A stretch of DNA of 64,000 nucleotides from Gigaspora margarita (lineage: Eukaryota; Glomeromycota; Glomeromycetes; Diversisporales; Gigasporaceae): NCBI GenBank assembly GCA_009809945.1, contig WTPW01000487.1:126692-190691 (forward strand), in the 5' to 3' direction. Both the position numbers and the translations under genes were made by a program. Positions 46,363 to 57,199 of the stretch are shown here, in pieces (the first letter of the stretch is position 1; each line of letters begins with the position of its first letter). The notes below the pieces were generated by a model. The model was not told the origin of the DNA. It made no database searches and was given only the letters and a program-made list of their open reading frames with translations.

Positions 46363-46687
46363 CTGTATTTTACCAAAAATAAGCTACCCTTTTTGGCCAA
46401 AAAGTTATACAAAAAAATGTGGGGTAGCTTATTTTTGAATTGTTAAATTTTTTGAAAAATTGAAAATGTACTAATAAAAAGTTGCCCAAAAATACTATAA
46501 AATTTTTACTGTAGATATATTTCGTTGTCCTAAACAACTTTACTTAATCACACTTTTGAGGTTTACTAAGTAAAATAAAACCTTTATATATAGCAACTGT
46601 TAACAATTTCTTTAAATTTTTTAAATATTCTTCTGAAAATCTAGGAGTAGCTTCTTTTGGAGGTAGCTTATTTTCAGCACTATACGG
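46363..46687. mobile_element. Tc1/mariner-like MITE, AAAATAAGCTACC family, copy 2
   Basis: Inverse of copy 1 at 13532-13848. Ends CTGTATTTTACCAAAAATAA and the inverse of …TTATTTTCAGCACTATACGG, with TA on both sides (46361-46362, 46688-46689). Confidence 0.85.
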
Positions 46688-46727
46688 TATTGAGAAAGGC
46701 TTTTATTCAAATAAATCAGACCATGGG

Positions 46728-47383
46728 TAGGGTGTCCAAAATTCTGCTGCTAATGATAGTAAATTATGCTTGCTAATGATATAAAATTATGCTTTTTATG
46801 CTAATGAATTTTTAAAAAAAATTTTTTTAAATTAAATTTATAATTTTAGTTTTTATAATATAAAATTTTAAAAATAACTATTTATGAATTATATTTATTC
46901 TAATTTTTTTTAAAATATAACATATTAAGCTTCTTTAAAGTAACTAGAAAACATTATTTTAAATTCAAATATTTCTGTATTTAGTAGATACAATTGAAGT
47001 ATATCATGTACATACATATGTACATATGAATGTATTATAATATACATAGAAAATTTGAAAATGCATTAGTTGGTACATAAAATATTGAAAAATAATCTTA
47101 AATTATATAAGTCACTACTGAATTTAGCATACTATCTTTATTTTATACATATTATATAAAATTAATAAGGTTTTTAGATTCTTTGCACTATATGTATATA
47201 ATAGCTAAAACTGCAATTTTGTTAAAAATTTAGTGCTACTCTATCTATTATCAAAAATACCCAAATTATGCTAAATTTCATGCTATAAAATATAAATTAT
47301 GCTGAATTCTGCTGCTAGCATAATAATGCTAGCAAACTTGAATTTTGCTAAATTATGCTAATAGCATAATCCTGGACACCCTA
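46728..47383. mobile_element. hAT-type MITE, 8-bp duplication ACCATGGG
   Basis: TIRs TAGGGTGTCCAAAATT and the inverse of ATAATCCTGGACACCCTA. The perfect 8-bp direct repeat ACCATGGG lies at 46720-46727 and 47384-47391. ATTATGCTAATGA-type words fill both sub-terminal regions. Non-coding. Confidence 0.9.
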
Positions 47384-47391
47384 ACCATGGG

Positions 47392-48240
47392 TGCCTCTAG
47401 GGGCACCTAGATATTTGTTACATAGATGAGAGTACAACTAGCCACACGTACAACTTTTGGTTGTCTAATTTAAGTAGTCTGCCCGAAGATTTTACACTAG
47501 TTGCCATACCTGCAACCCAACTAGGGGGTTACCTATTTAAACCCTCTAGTTTCTGCTCCTTCTGCCAGTCCTCTTTGTATTACCGGTACAGTCCTCCGTT
47601 ACATAAGTCAGTCAAGGCCAGTTTCAGATGTATCACAGAATTCCCTTAGGACTAGTTTATCCTCACGAAACACTTGATAGAGCAGTCCCTGTCCCACACA
47701 GATATTATCTATACTTCGGTAACTTTTTATCATTATCTACTTCTATCCTTGCAAGGTTCGCTCTGATCCTAGCACTTACCTCTACCATCCTACTAGTCCT
47801 TATACCGGATCTACAAACTTGCAAACCAGTTAGCCCAGAAGGGTCAATATAGTTTTCTTTCCTTGGTACCTACTACCAAAATATAGATCCTTTTCCTCTG
47901 GTGCAACTCTGGCAACCAGGTTGGTGAACCTTCTCCTCAAGAGTCTTGTTATCCGAGTCATCTGATTCACTAGCTCTAGTTTCTGATATTCTAGCTTTGG
48001 TAGTACTGTCAAAGATCTTTGCTATCTTCCTACTTGGAACTTGTTAACAGGGTTTTATTTCTCTAGTTTCTTGGATTTTGTGCGCTGAAGCTCCCATTCA
48101 AGATGGTGTACCAAGCAACTGATAGACAAGAAACAGATACCAAAACACAGGCCTATTTTTCAAAGCGTCACCAGTGGCATTTGAACCCTAGACCTGCCGC
48201 TTGGGGGTGATAACTTACCAACTTTTTGAAGTCGCTACAC
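47392..48240 (-). repeat. tRNA-headed SINE-like element, copy B
   Basis: Minus-strand tRNA-like head at about 48240-48165 (box B-like GGGTTCAAATGCCAC), then a body matching copy A (3295-4655). It extends to about 47400. The hAT MITE at 46728-47383 abuts its far end. Confidence 0.75.
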
Positions 48241-48259
48241 TCTCATTATACGGTATTTT

Positions 48260-48764
48260 AATAAAAATTTAACAAATTAAACAATGATAATGATAAAATA
48301 ATTCTTCAATATTTGAGCAACAAGGTTCAAGAAATATATGCGAATAAAGAAGCTAATCATTATTTTATTAATTTGGAAAACAAGCAATATCAGAATTTTT
48401 TTACATTATGCGCAAAATTTGAAAATATAAAAGATTTCGTTAACAAAATTATTAAAAAAATATTATATACATATTAATTAAAGAAATTTTCAAAGGCAAT
48501 GAACTCTTGATAAAAATGATTAGTAAAGATGTAAAAAAAAATGATGTTGTACTAAAATTTTTTAAAAAAATAAGAAAAGACATTGCTTATGCTTCTGATG
48601 GTTTTAGACAAAGCTTTGATAAAATATTAAAGGATTATTTTGCAAAACAAGCTGAGAGTAATGAGAATAAGAAACATGAACTTGAAAAAAAAGAGCAAAA
48701 AGCTCCAAAGAAACCTAAATATAGTAAATGACAAAAGATGAAACAAGTGCTAACTCAACCAGTA
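48260..48764 (+). pseudogene. AT-rich coding-like stretch, Lys-rich
   Basis: The open frame 48507-48731 (74 codons, very basic C-terminus KKHELEKKEQKAPKK) follows a related readable piece from about 48290. No domain recognised. A MITE starts at 48765 immediately downstream. Possibly virus-like. Confidence 0.35.
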
Positions 48765-49034
48765 GGGTTTTGCAATTTGATTTGATCTTCAAATATTTGA
48801 ATCAAATATTTGATCAAATTCAAATTCAAATTTGACTATATTTGATTTGATCAAATTCAAATCTGATCAAATTTGATTTGATTTGACAAATATTTAATTT
48901 GATTTGAAAATTACTATTAAAAATTCAAATTCAAATCCAAATATTTGAATCAAATCAAATTAAATCAGGGTCAATTTGATTTGATCAAATTCAAATTGAC
49001 CCAATATTTGATTTGATTTGAATTTGAGGAACCC
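48765..49034. mobile_element. CAAATTTGA-rich MITE, copy 4
   Basis: Same orientation as copy 2. Starts GGGTTTTGCAATTTG, ends TTTGAGGAACCC; TA at 48763-48764 and 49035-49036. Confidence 0.85.
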
Positions 49035-49036
49035 TA

Positions 49037-49400
49037 TCAACCAGAATCTCATTTTAGAAATGTGTTTGTAAAACCATTTACTTTGGATGTTGAGGATATA
49101 AGAATTCTAGGATCAATAAATAAAATATTAAAGGTATATAAAGAAGTTGTAAAAACAACTGATGAAGAGTTGGAAGTTTTACAAAATATAATTATATCCA
49201 ATATTTATAAGTATCCTGCACTAAATACGATAACATGTTATGATAGATTATTTGAGTACACCCCTAAATTTTTTATAAAAGCAGTAATATTCATATAGCA
49301 ACATTTTCTTGATATGGTTTTTATGATATTAGTATTGCAAGATACAGATTTTGAAGTTGATAACAGAATTAAAAATATTTTTGACGATTTAGAAATATAA
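49037..49400 (+). pseudogene. AT-rich coding-like stretch, unrecognised
   Basis: The open frame 49062-49298 (78 codons, FVKPFTLDVEDIRILGS...) continues in spirit to about 49400. No known family. It lies directly after the MITE, which may have landed in it. Confidence 0.35.
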
Positions 49401-49414
49401 TATCACAAAATGAT

Positions 49415-49720
49415 TTGACTCACGAGCTTGTTACTCAATTATTAAAATTATTAGAAAACCAAGATATTTTAGAAAATGTACAATTGCTAAATGAGAATAA
49501 AGAAATTACTAAATTTAATCAAGAATCAGAAATAGAAAATGAAAAACTTAAAAGAATAATTGAAGAATCTGAAACAATAATCAAAGAATTACAACAAGAT
49601 TTGACGTTTAAAAAAATTAAATTTTTTTTATTTAAAATTTTTATTTATTTGATATTAAATATTTTTTTCAATAAGTTTTTCTATTTATTTTTAACTTACA
49701 TATCAAAATATAATTTATGA
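49415..49720 (+). CDS. Small coiled-coil protein with C-terminal membrane segment
   Basis: 101 codons. Residues 5-65 are a heptad-rich helix (…ESEIENEKLKRIIEESETII…). Residues about 70-98 are strongly hydrophobic (FFLFKIFIYLILNIFFN...), like a tail anchor. No family recognised. It resembles in size and design the minus-strand coiled-coil ORFs between 49870 and 52090. Confidence 0.4.
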   Translation: MTHELVTQLLKLLENQDILENVQLLNENKEITKFNQESEIENEKLKRIIEESETIIKELQQDLTFKKIKFFLFKIFIYLILNIFFNKFFYLFLTYISKYNL

Positions 49721-49859
49721 TATATAATTATTTAATACAATTAGTTTATTAAGGTACCATTATAAATATTGTATTTGTAAAAATAAATTTATAATAAATA
49801 TAAAAAAAAATCATAGCAACAAGCATACATAATAACATATCTTTTATTAAAACAAAAAA

Positions 49860-50010
49860 ATGTTAATTCATTTTTTAAAAAAAATATAAAGTAAAAAAGA
49901 AAATTTTCTTTCATCATTAAAATTAATATAATCTTTAAGTTGTTTAATTCGTTTATTTTTTTCTTCAATTATTTTATTAAGTTTTTTAATTTGACCAGAT
50001 CCTAACATGT
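49860..50010 (-). other. Short coiled-coil ORF
   Basis: From an ATG near 50010 on the minus strand: MLGSGQIKKLNKIIEEKNKR and onward, about 46 codons, ending in a hydrophobic tail. Unrecognised. Confidence 0.3.
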
Positions 50011-50620
50011 CTATTTAAATAATTAGTTAATTAGCAAATTTTATAATAATCATCAAGTTTTTTATATTAACATATATTAAATAATAAGCTTTTGTTTCTG
50101 CTTAATAAATAAAAATAAATAAATAAAAAATGATAAGAAGATATATTATTGCATTTATAATAAAAAATTTTAAAAATTTATATAAATAAAATGCTATTTT
50201 TTATCTTTTGTAAAGATTGATAAATTCTTTATATTCTTTTATTTTTTCTTTTAGATTGTCTTTATTCGGCAACACTATTATTATTATTTTATAATTTACT
50301 ATTATAACTTATAAAAAATAAATAATATAAACTTACTTTATTTTTTTTCATTTACAAAATATTATTTTTAAAATTTTTTTGCTATACAAAAAACCTCTAA
50401 ACAAGTAAAAAAATATCAGCAAGATCTATCAAAAAAAAAAAAAATCAAAAAAATTTATATTAATAAAATTAATTAACTATAAAGGTAATATGACGTTATT
50501 ATTTCTTTTTTATATTTGCAGTAGCCATATTTGATGGCATGTATTTATAATTAATATATACACTAATATGGTAAAGAAAACAATCAAATTAACAACAAAA
50601 ATTTTTATTTTAAATAATAA

Positions 50621-50850
50621 TTGTCGCAGCTGATGCTGAAAATGGCTTATGCTAAAATTTGGGGTCATGATTTGAAAATATATGCCCTGCTAAAATCCAC
50701 ATATACTCTTTAATAATCAATTCTAACCCTAAACCCTACCCCAACCCTTAAAAAAAAACTGACAAAATTACCCCAAAAAAATTTAAAAAAATTTGTATCA
50801 AAATAGGTCAAAATTTCAGCATCAGCCATTTTCAACATCAGCTACAACAA
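50621..50850. mobile_element. MITE with TTGTCGCAGCTGATGCTG ends, TAA flanks
   Basis: About 27 bases at each end pair (TTGTCGCAGCTGATGCTGAA against the inverse of TTCAACATCAGCTACAACAA). TAA lies on both sides (50618-50620, 50851-50853). The interior has TTCTAACCCTAAACCCTACC. Non-coding. Confidence 0.85.
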
Positions 50851-50969
50851 TAATTATAAAATATATGCATGTTATTTATATATTTTTTTTAATATAAATA
50901 ATGTTAAAAAAATTTAGAAAAATTTGTTCATAAATATTTAAAGATTTAACTGTTCCTTCTGAATATTTC

Positions 50970-51360
50970 TAGAAAAAATATTATATACATAATAAAAGTG
51001 ATAGTGCATTAGTACCAAGAATTAAAGGATTTGGATTTCCACATTTTATATCAGCTAATGGATCTTCTGGTGGAAAAAATCAATCAGTTTGGTTTAATGA
51101 TTTTATGAAAAGTCTCTATAAAAGATATAATAATAAACATATTAAAATAATTAAAGAAATTAATAAAAAATCTATAAGTATTTTTGTATATTAATATTTT
51201 CTTAAATAAATTAATTATTTTTATTATATAGAATGACAAAGCTGAACAAATTTTAATAAATCTTGGTATTATGTTCAATAAAAGTGAAACACTTAATCAA
51301 AAGCTTAATCAAATTCTTCAAGCTAGTCAAGAATTGATAGGTATTAAAATAAAAAAATAG
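50970..51360 (+). other. Coding-like stretch, unrecognised, possible short intron
   Basis: An open segment with FGFPHFISANGSSGGKNQS and a second with NDKAEQILINLG lie in order, separated by about 46 AT-rich bases that begin GTATAT and end TATATAG. Whether this is an intron or decay cannot be told. No domain recognised. Confidence 0.3.
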
Positions 51361-51479
51361 TTATTTTTTTTATTTTTAAAAAAATATTTTTTTATTTTTT
51401 TTATTTATATGTAAAAATAAATAAAAATAAAAATTTAATAAATATTTATTATTTAATAAAAATTAAAAAAAACTAATTA

Positions 51480-51845
51480 ATGTTTTTAATTTTATTGCTA
51501 ACACTTAAAATTTTTTGCAATTTTTCTTTAAGCAATTCTTTTTGCTTATATTCTATTTTAAAATTTTTCTGAAAATTCATTTATTTTTTGGTTTGATTTG
51601 TCAATAATTTCTTTTTGTGTATTATTTTTATTTTGTAATTCTGTATTTCTTTGGCTAGCTTTTGATTTTTAGTGATTAATTTCGCATTTTCGTCTGTTAA
51701 TCAGTTATTTTCTTCTTTTAATCCTTCATTTTCATTTTTAATTTTTTTAATTCTTCATTCTCTTTTTTTTAGATAGGCATTTTCAGCTCTTAATTTAGCA
51801 ATTAAATCTTGTATCCAGTTAACTTGACATGAGTTAGACATCTTT
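51480..51845 (-). pseudogene. Coiled-coil ORF, degenerate
   Basis: On the minus strand from an ATG near 51843: MSNSCQVNWIQDLIAKLRAE and onward, a leucine-zipper-like series of Glu/Lys/Asn/Leu helices to about 51480. Interrupted. No family recognised. Confidence 0.35.
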
Positions 51846-51894
51846 ATTAAAAAATAAATAAATAGATTACATGCTTATATTACTAATTTTGTCT

Positions 51895-52075
51895 AAAAAT
51901 TTTGATAACAAATCAAGTTTTGTTCAATAGTAGCATTTTTTTTAAAAGATATTTGTAATTTTGTTAAAATTTTTTTAAGTTTTCATTATAATTTTTTTTT
52001 GATTTTTGAATTCATTATTTTTAATGTGCAAACTATTAATAATATCTTGAATTCGTTGGGCTTGTCGAGACATAC
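51895..52075 (-). other. Short ORF of the same small-coiled-coil type
   Basis: The minus strand from near 52074 reads MSRQAQRIQDIINSLHIKNN. Similar composition and start as its neighbour; decays afterwards. Confidence 0.3.
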
Positions 52076-52339
52076 TAACTTCAAAAAATATATTTAACAT
52101 TGTTAAAAAAAATATTCAAATAATTTAAAAATCATTTACCTTATTTTTATAAAAATTTTAATAAATAAAATTTTATTTTGCCAATTAAATAGAATTTATT
52201 TATATTAAATTAAATTAAAATTTATTTAAATTCATTTATTATTTTTAAAATAAAATAACATTCAGTTTTTAGCTTTTTCATTTAAAATTTATTAATAAAA
52301 TTTTAATTTTTAAATATTTAAAAATTACATAATATCGGC

Positions 52340-52560
52340 AAATTTTATATATAGATATATATCGATTACTAATCACTAAAATATATATCAATACTCAACA
52401 CCCCTGCTGATTTTTATCGATAGTGATAGTAATTGATATATATCTGATATAGATATTAATCGATACATAACCAATATATCAATAGTGATTATAATCAATA
52501 TATATCTATAATAGTTAATAATCGATATATAATCAATATAAAAACAATTAATATTTTGAT
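52340..52560. repeat. ATATATCGATTA-type interspersed repeats
   Basis: Words ATATATCGATTACTA, ATTGATATATATC and TAATCGATATATAATC recur in both orientations at irregular spacing. Probably a degraded MITE. Confidence 0.45.
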
Positions 52561-52693
52561 AATAAAAAATATATAATTAAAAAAATTCGATTTAAAAAAT
52601 TTTTAATTTATTAAAAAACTTAATATATTTTTATATTACATAATTATTATATAATTCTATATTAATAATATAAATTTTTATTTTATTACAATA

Positions 52694-53430
52694 TTGCTTC
52701 ACCACAATAACACTATTAAATCATCACAAAAATATGTACAAGAATACTATCAATTTACTACAAGCACACTACAAAAAAGCCATCCAAGTTACCACAAAAA
52801 CATCATTACTTTTACTACAAGAATACTGTATAATCACCACAAGAATGTCATCAAAAATGCTGTCGCTTTACTACAAGAATGCATACAAGAATACTATAAG
52901 AATGCTATAATTTACAAGAACACGTACAAACATACTATCAATTCACTTCAAAACACCATTAAGTTACCACAAGAAAGTTGTCACTTTACTTACTACAATG
53001 CCAAATTACCTCAAAAATGCCATCACTTTACTGCAAAAACACCCATCGAATCACCACAAGAACACTATCAATTACTGTAAGAATGCTATTACTTTACTGC
53101 AAGAATGCTGTTACTTCGCCACAAGAATATCATTATTTTACCGCAAGAACCCTGTCGCATTACTACAAGAATGCTATTACTTTATCGCAAAAATGATATC
53201 GAAATGCTACAAACCAAAAAAACAAAATTATCACTTTATTTATCACAATGTCAAATCACTGCAAAAATGCCCTTTGCATCACTACAAGAATGCCGTCAAA
53301 TTATTACTTTACTACATGAACGCCGTTACTTCACCACAAGAATGTTGTTATTTCACTGCAAGAATGCTATCGCTTCACTGCAAGAATGGTATTGCTTTAC
53401 CACAAGAACGACATCAAAATACCCCAAAAC
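52694..53430. repeat. 22-bp minisatellite
   Basis: Unit close to AAGAATGCTATTACTTTACTAC, clearest at 53010-53190 and 53270-53420 (consecutive 22-base units); more diverged at 52694-53000. All three plus frames stay open over parts of it, as expected of a unit without stops. Not evidence of a protein. Confidence 0.8.
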
Positions 53431-53639
53431 CAAAAAAACAAAAAGTGTTAGTAAATATAATGATAACAAAAAAAAAGAAAAAAAAACATACTGAAAAAAA
53501 ATACTTATCTTTATGTAGATTTGTGCAATCTACTTTCTCTCTAATAATAATTTACTATTCCCAAAAGCAAATATGCTTCTGTGAGGCAGGTGGGAATCTC
53601 CATTTCACAATTCTTCTAAGCTATTTGGAGTTACATTCT

Positions 53640-53870
53640 AAAAGAAAAAAAAATAAATAAATAAAATAAATAAATAAAATAATTAAATATGAAAAAAAAC
53701 AAATAGATATGAAAAAAAATCAAAAAATGAAATAAATACAAAAAAAAAATAAATAAAAATAATAAATAATCAAAATTAAAAAAAAATGAAAAAAATAAAT
53801 AAAAATTAAAAAAAAATAAAAAAAATTGAAAAAATAAAAAAAATTAAAAAAAAATTAAAAATGAGGATTT
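53640..53870. repeat. A-rich low-complexity tract, (AAAT)n-like
   Basis: Runs of AAATAAATAAA and poly-A with scattered G and C. It lies just before LINE-B. Confidence 0.85.
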
Positions 53871-54506
53871 TCCACTCTTTCTGCTAATCATCGAAACCAA
53901 ATCAGGAGCCAAAGAAAACAATAACAAAACACGGAAAATAACAGAAAAATATAGTATGAGCTACTAAACATAGTACAGAAAACTATTATAACATCAAAGG
54001 GAATAACCTAAACAAAACAGCACAACTGAAAACAAAGAAAATACAAATTCTCTTGTGGAGCGACAAAAACATAGACAGCAAGCAGAGGAAAAACACGCAA
54101 GAAGAAGACAACTTGACGATCGATAACATAGATAGAGAACAAAGAAATAACGAGAATTTACCCTGGTAGAGTCAAGTAGTACAAAAGCAACTAGAGAACA
54201 TATATGGTTAATTTGTTGCACAAAAAAATACAAAGAAAATATTTTTTCAAAAGTGGGCGATAGCAAAAACCCTGTACTGCAGATCACTAACAGATTATAT
54301 AAGCAAGTAGATGTGTACAGGAAAACAACAAGCAACAAATAAACAATAGAAGATCAGCCACATCAAAACAAATAAACAAACACGTAAACGTGAAAATATC
54401 TAAAATTAGTAATTAACAAGATAAGTAGAAGATAAATAAACATCAAACAGGTACTGGACTAGAAAGTAAGTTTCTCAAAGGAGGATGTGAGGCACTTAGA
54501 GATGGT

Positions 54507-56020
54507 GTGCACAAATGCATAAAGTTCTTAAATACGTCATGTACAAAAACACAGATGATTGACTCTGAGTTAGCAAAAGCAATAGAAGTTATATTAGCAG
54601 AAGAGATATGTCTAGTTAGATATTTACTAGAAAACTATCGCAATCTAACAGAAAAGCAGTTCAAAAGATATACAGGCGTCACAAATAAGGAGAGAAAAGA
54701 GTGTAAGGAAACTCGCAAGAGAAAGAAAATGTTAATAGAAGCAGAATGCGGTACACTAGACTACGGCATCGAAAAAAAAATACATAGTACAGCAGAAACC
54801 CTAAATATAAGTATGGCAGTAGAAAATCAAACACCTTGTATAATCGACAAGAACGAAAGCTGTGAAGTGAAGACAAGCAACATAGAAGAGAAAAAGACTG
54901 AGGCCATACAAGAAATAGCTCTAATAGTGCAAAGCGCACAAGTACTAAAGGAAGATATGAGTGGCATTAAAAAGAACAGAGAAAAACCAAGTGGAATATA
55001 TACAGTATGGGATATACCCAGAGATATGTCACCATGCACGCTTCGGAAAGAATTGAGTTTCTTTGGAAATGTATCAATTATCCAATGGAGAGGCAGAGAA
55101 ACAAGCAGTGCAGCCTTAATACAAATCAGATTTAAGAGTATGGAAAGAAAACAAAATTGAGAAAGCAAATGGGCTGTCGCACTCGAAAGATCAGGAAGAT
55201 TGTTACGCATGACGATGAATGAATTTGACAAGGAGGAATTAGGGAAAAGGAATCAATATAAAACAAAAGTAACAAACGTACCAAAGTATGCAATCGATTC
55301 ACTTTTACTAAGACAACTAAGCAGAGTAAACGCAAAGTCAGTTTATATTACAAACAACTGTCATGGTAACCCAAGGAAATAGCAATAGTATATTTTGAAT
55401 TACAAGAAGATATGACAAAAGCAAGAGAATCCGGAATATACTACTATAACACAAAACTCGAGTGGTGGAACCCAATATACAAAGTACAAAAAGAAAGTGA
55501 AGAATATAGAAGCATGTGGCCAAAGTGCAACGAAGGGTTGAAGAGGAAGCATTGTATAGAGGAATTAAACACTAACAAAAGAAGAGAAGTGAATCTCTGA
55601 AGAGAAAGTGAAGGAAGCAAAAGGTCCAAGACTTCAGAGAAAAAAAGTAACAACCACCATTATGAGAGCAGGCATGGAAAAACTATGAACGATGGAATAG
55701 AAGAGGAAAGATATAGTAGCAGAAGTTTTAAAAGAGGCAGTATGAATGAGGAGATTTGGATGAAACTGAAGGAGTTAGAAAGAACAATTAAAGGGTTGGT
55801 AGGCCTAACCACTTCTAACGGGCACACCAGTTGAATCACAGAATAGTAGTAGACAGCATAAGTCTACTAATCGACAAGGCACAACAAACTTAAGACTTAC
55901 AGCGCAAAATAAAAATGGAGAATCAAGCAGAGCAGCACAGAATAGAAATAAAGAGATAGATGTATTTCTGACAGAACAAAGACTAGCCTTCGAAACATTG
56001 CAAAAGAAGGAAATAAGCAT
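54507..56020 (+). pseudogene. LINE-B ORF1 with RRM-like domains
   Basis: The N-terminal 217-codon frame is highly charged. Its end, IYTVWDIPRDMSPCTLRKEL...FGNVSIIQWRG, has the strand-helix-strand layout of an RRM. The next segments (55200-55600) read NVPKYAIDSLLLRQL...NAKSVYI and GIYYYNTKLEWWNP, a second RRM-like unit. A Ser/Arg/Lys-rich section follows. A TGA at about 55157 stands in a tryptophan-like context. The likely role is binding the element's RNA. It is different in design from LINE-A ORF1. Confidence 0.65.
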
Positions 56021-56159
56021 GAAGTGCATACAAGTAAAGAGAAAGATTTGGCAACTCGCAACAAACCCGGAAAGTTAGGAAAAAGAAAAGAAGACCTAAA
56101 ATCAAGCAGGGCCCAAGCAAGGAAAAAAGGAAAAGAAGTGAATACTAGAGAAAGTTATA

Positions 56160-56920
56160 CAGAAGAAGAAAACTGGTCTTTGTGTAAAATAGAAACACAT
56201 AATATTAATGGGATCAAGGGTAGTAAGATCAAACTTGATGCAATCATTGATACAATGAAGGAGAAAAAAATAGATTTTATGGGAATCTGTGAAACTAACA
56301 TAGTGGAAAAAGAAAGAAAACTAACATTAAAGGATGAATCAGAAATACTAAGTATTTGAACAAAGACAATAAAGGAGAAAAAGAAGGGGTTTGGTGTCGG
56401 TCTATTAATTGGAAAAAAGTGGTCTAGACATTTAGCGAAGGTAGAAAAACTTGAGGCATACGCACTAAAAGTGGACCTAATGTTCAAAAGATTAGACTAT
56501 AGTATAATAGCATTGTACGCTCCCCCAAATAATATGAACATAAGAAAGAAAATTTGGAAATTTATCCAAAATAGACTAGACCAAAATTATAAAAGAGAAT
56601 GAAGATTCATAATACTGAGAGATTTCAACCATGAGTGGCAAGAAGAAGCTATACTAAGAGGTCATAAAGTGGAAAAAATCAGAGAGTCAGAGAACATGTT
56701 CCATTTTATGTTAAATAAGAGTTTGATAGACTCGCACAAATGGTGGAAGCAAGAAGAAGCAAAACCTACATAGAGAGGGAGGGGAATAGAAACCTGTATT
56801 GACTTCATATGGCTGTCTAGGGAATGCAAAAACAATGTGCTTAAAATATACACCTTGGATATGTCAGAAACAACGACAAGCGATCACAACCTTGTAGTAA
56901 CCAAAATACTAACGAATATA
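56160..56920 (+). pseudogene. LINE-B ORF2 endonuclease domain
   Basis: Blocks in order: CKIETHNINGIKGSKIKLD (N..NG block), DFMGICETNI (E block), IIALYAPPNN (Y/P block), IILRDFNHEWQEE (usual GDFN), and TTTSDHNLVV (SDH block). These are the conserved parts of APE-like LINE endonucleases, which nick the target DNA. Broken by stops. Confidence 0.75.
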
Positions 56921-57199
56921 AATAGAGGTTGTGTAAGAGCTACAACATGTAGAAGAGCAAAAACAAAGAGGATTGAATTAGATGCAGAAAATATAAAAGA
57001 TAAAGACTGGACTGCATATGCTCATCACCTGGATAAAAGATTGGAAACAAAATGGGGAGAGTACCAGAAAGAAAACAACATCGAAAAGGTGCACAATCGG
57101 GAGGTCTTAGACAAGGGTTGGAAACTGATCAAAGAAGGTATCATCGCATCGGTAAATAAGCACTTACCAAAAAAGCGTAAAGTGAAAGCCATCGTTTAG

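Noticed and set aside
52694-53660. Long plus-strand ORFs (up to 220 codons) with Thr/His/Tyr-rich repeats
   Set aside because: Overlapping frames over a 22-bp minisatellite; the period is not a multiple of three.
53994-54338. Minus-strand ORFs overlapping LINE-B (and plus-strand ORFs over LINE-A)
   Set aside because: Shadows of the LINE reading frames; Phe/Leu/Ser-rich composition is what the reverse strand of Lys/Glu-rich coding gives.
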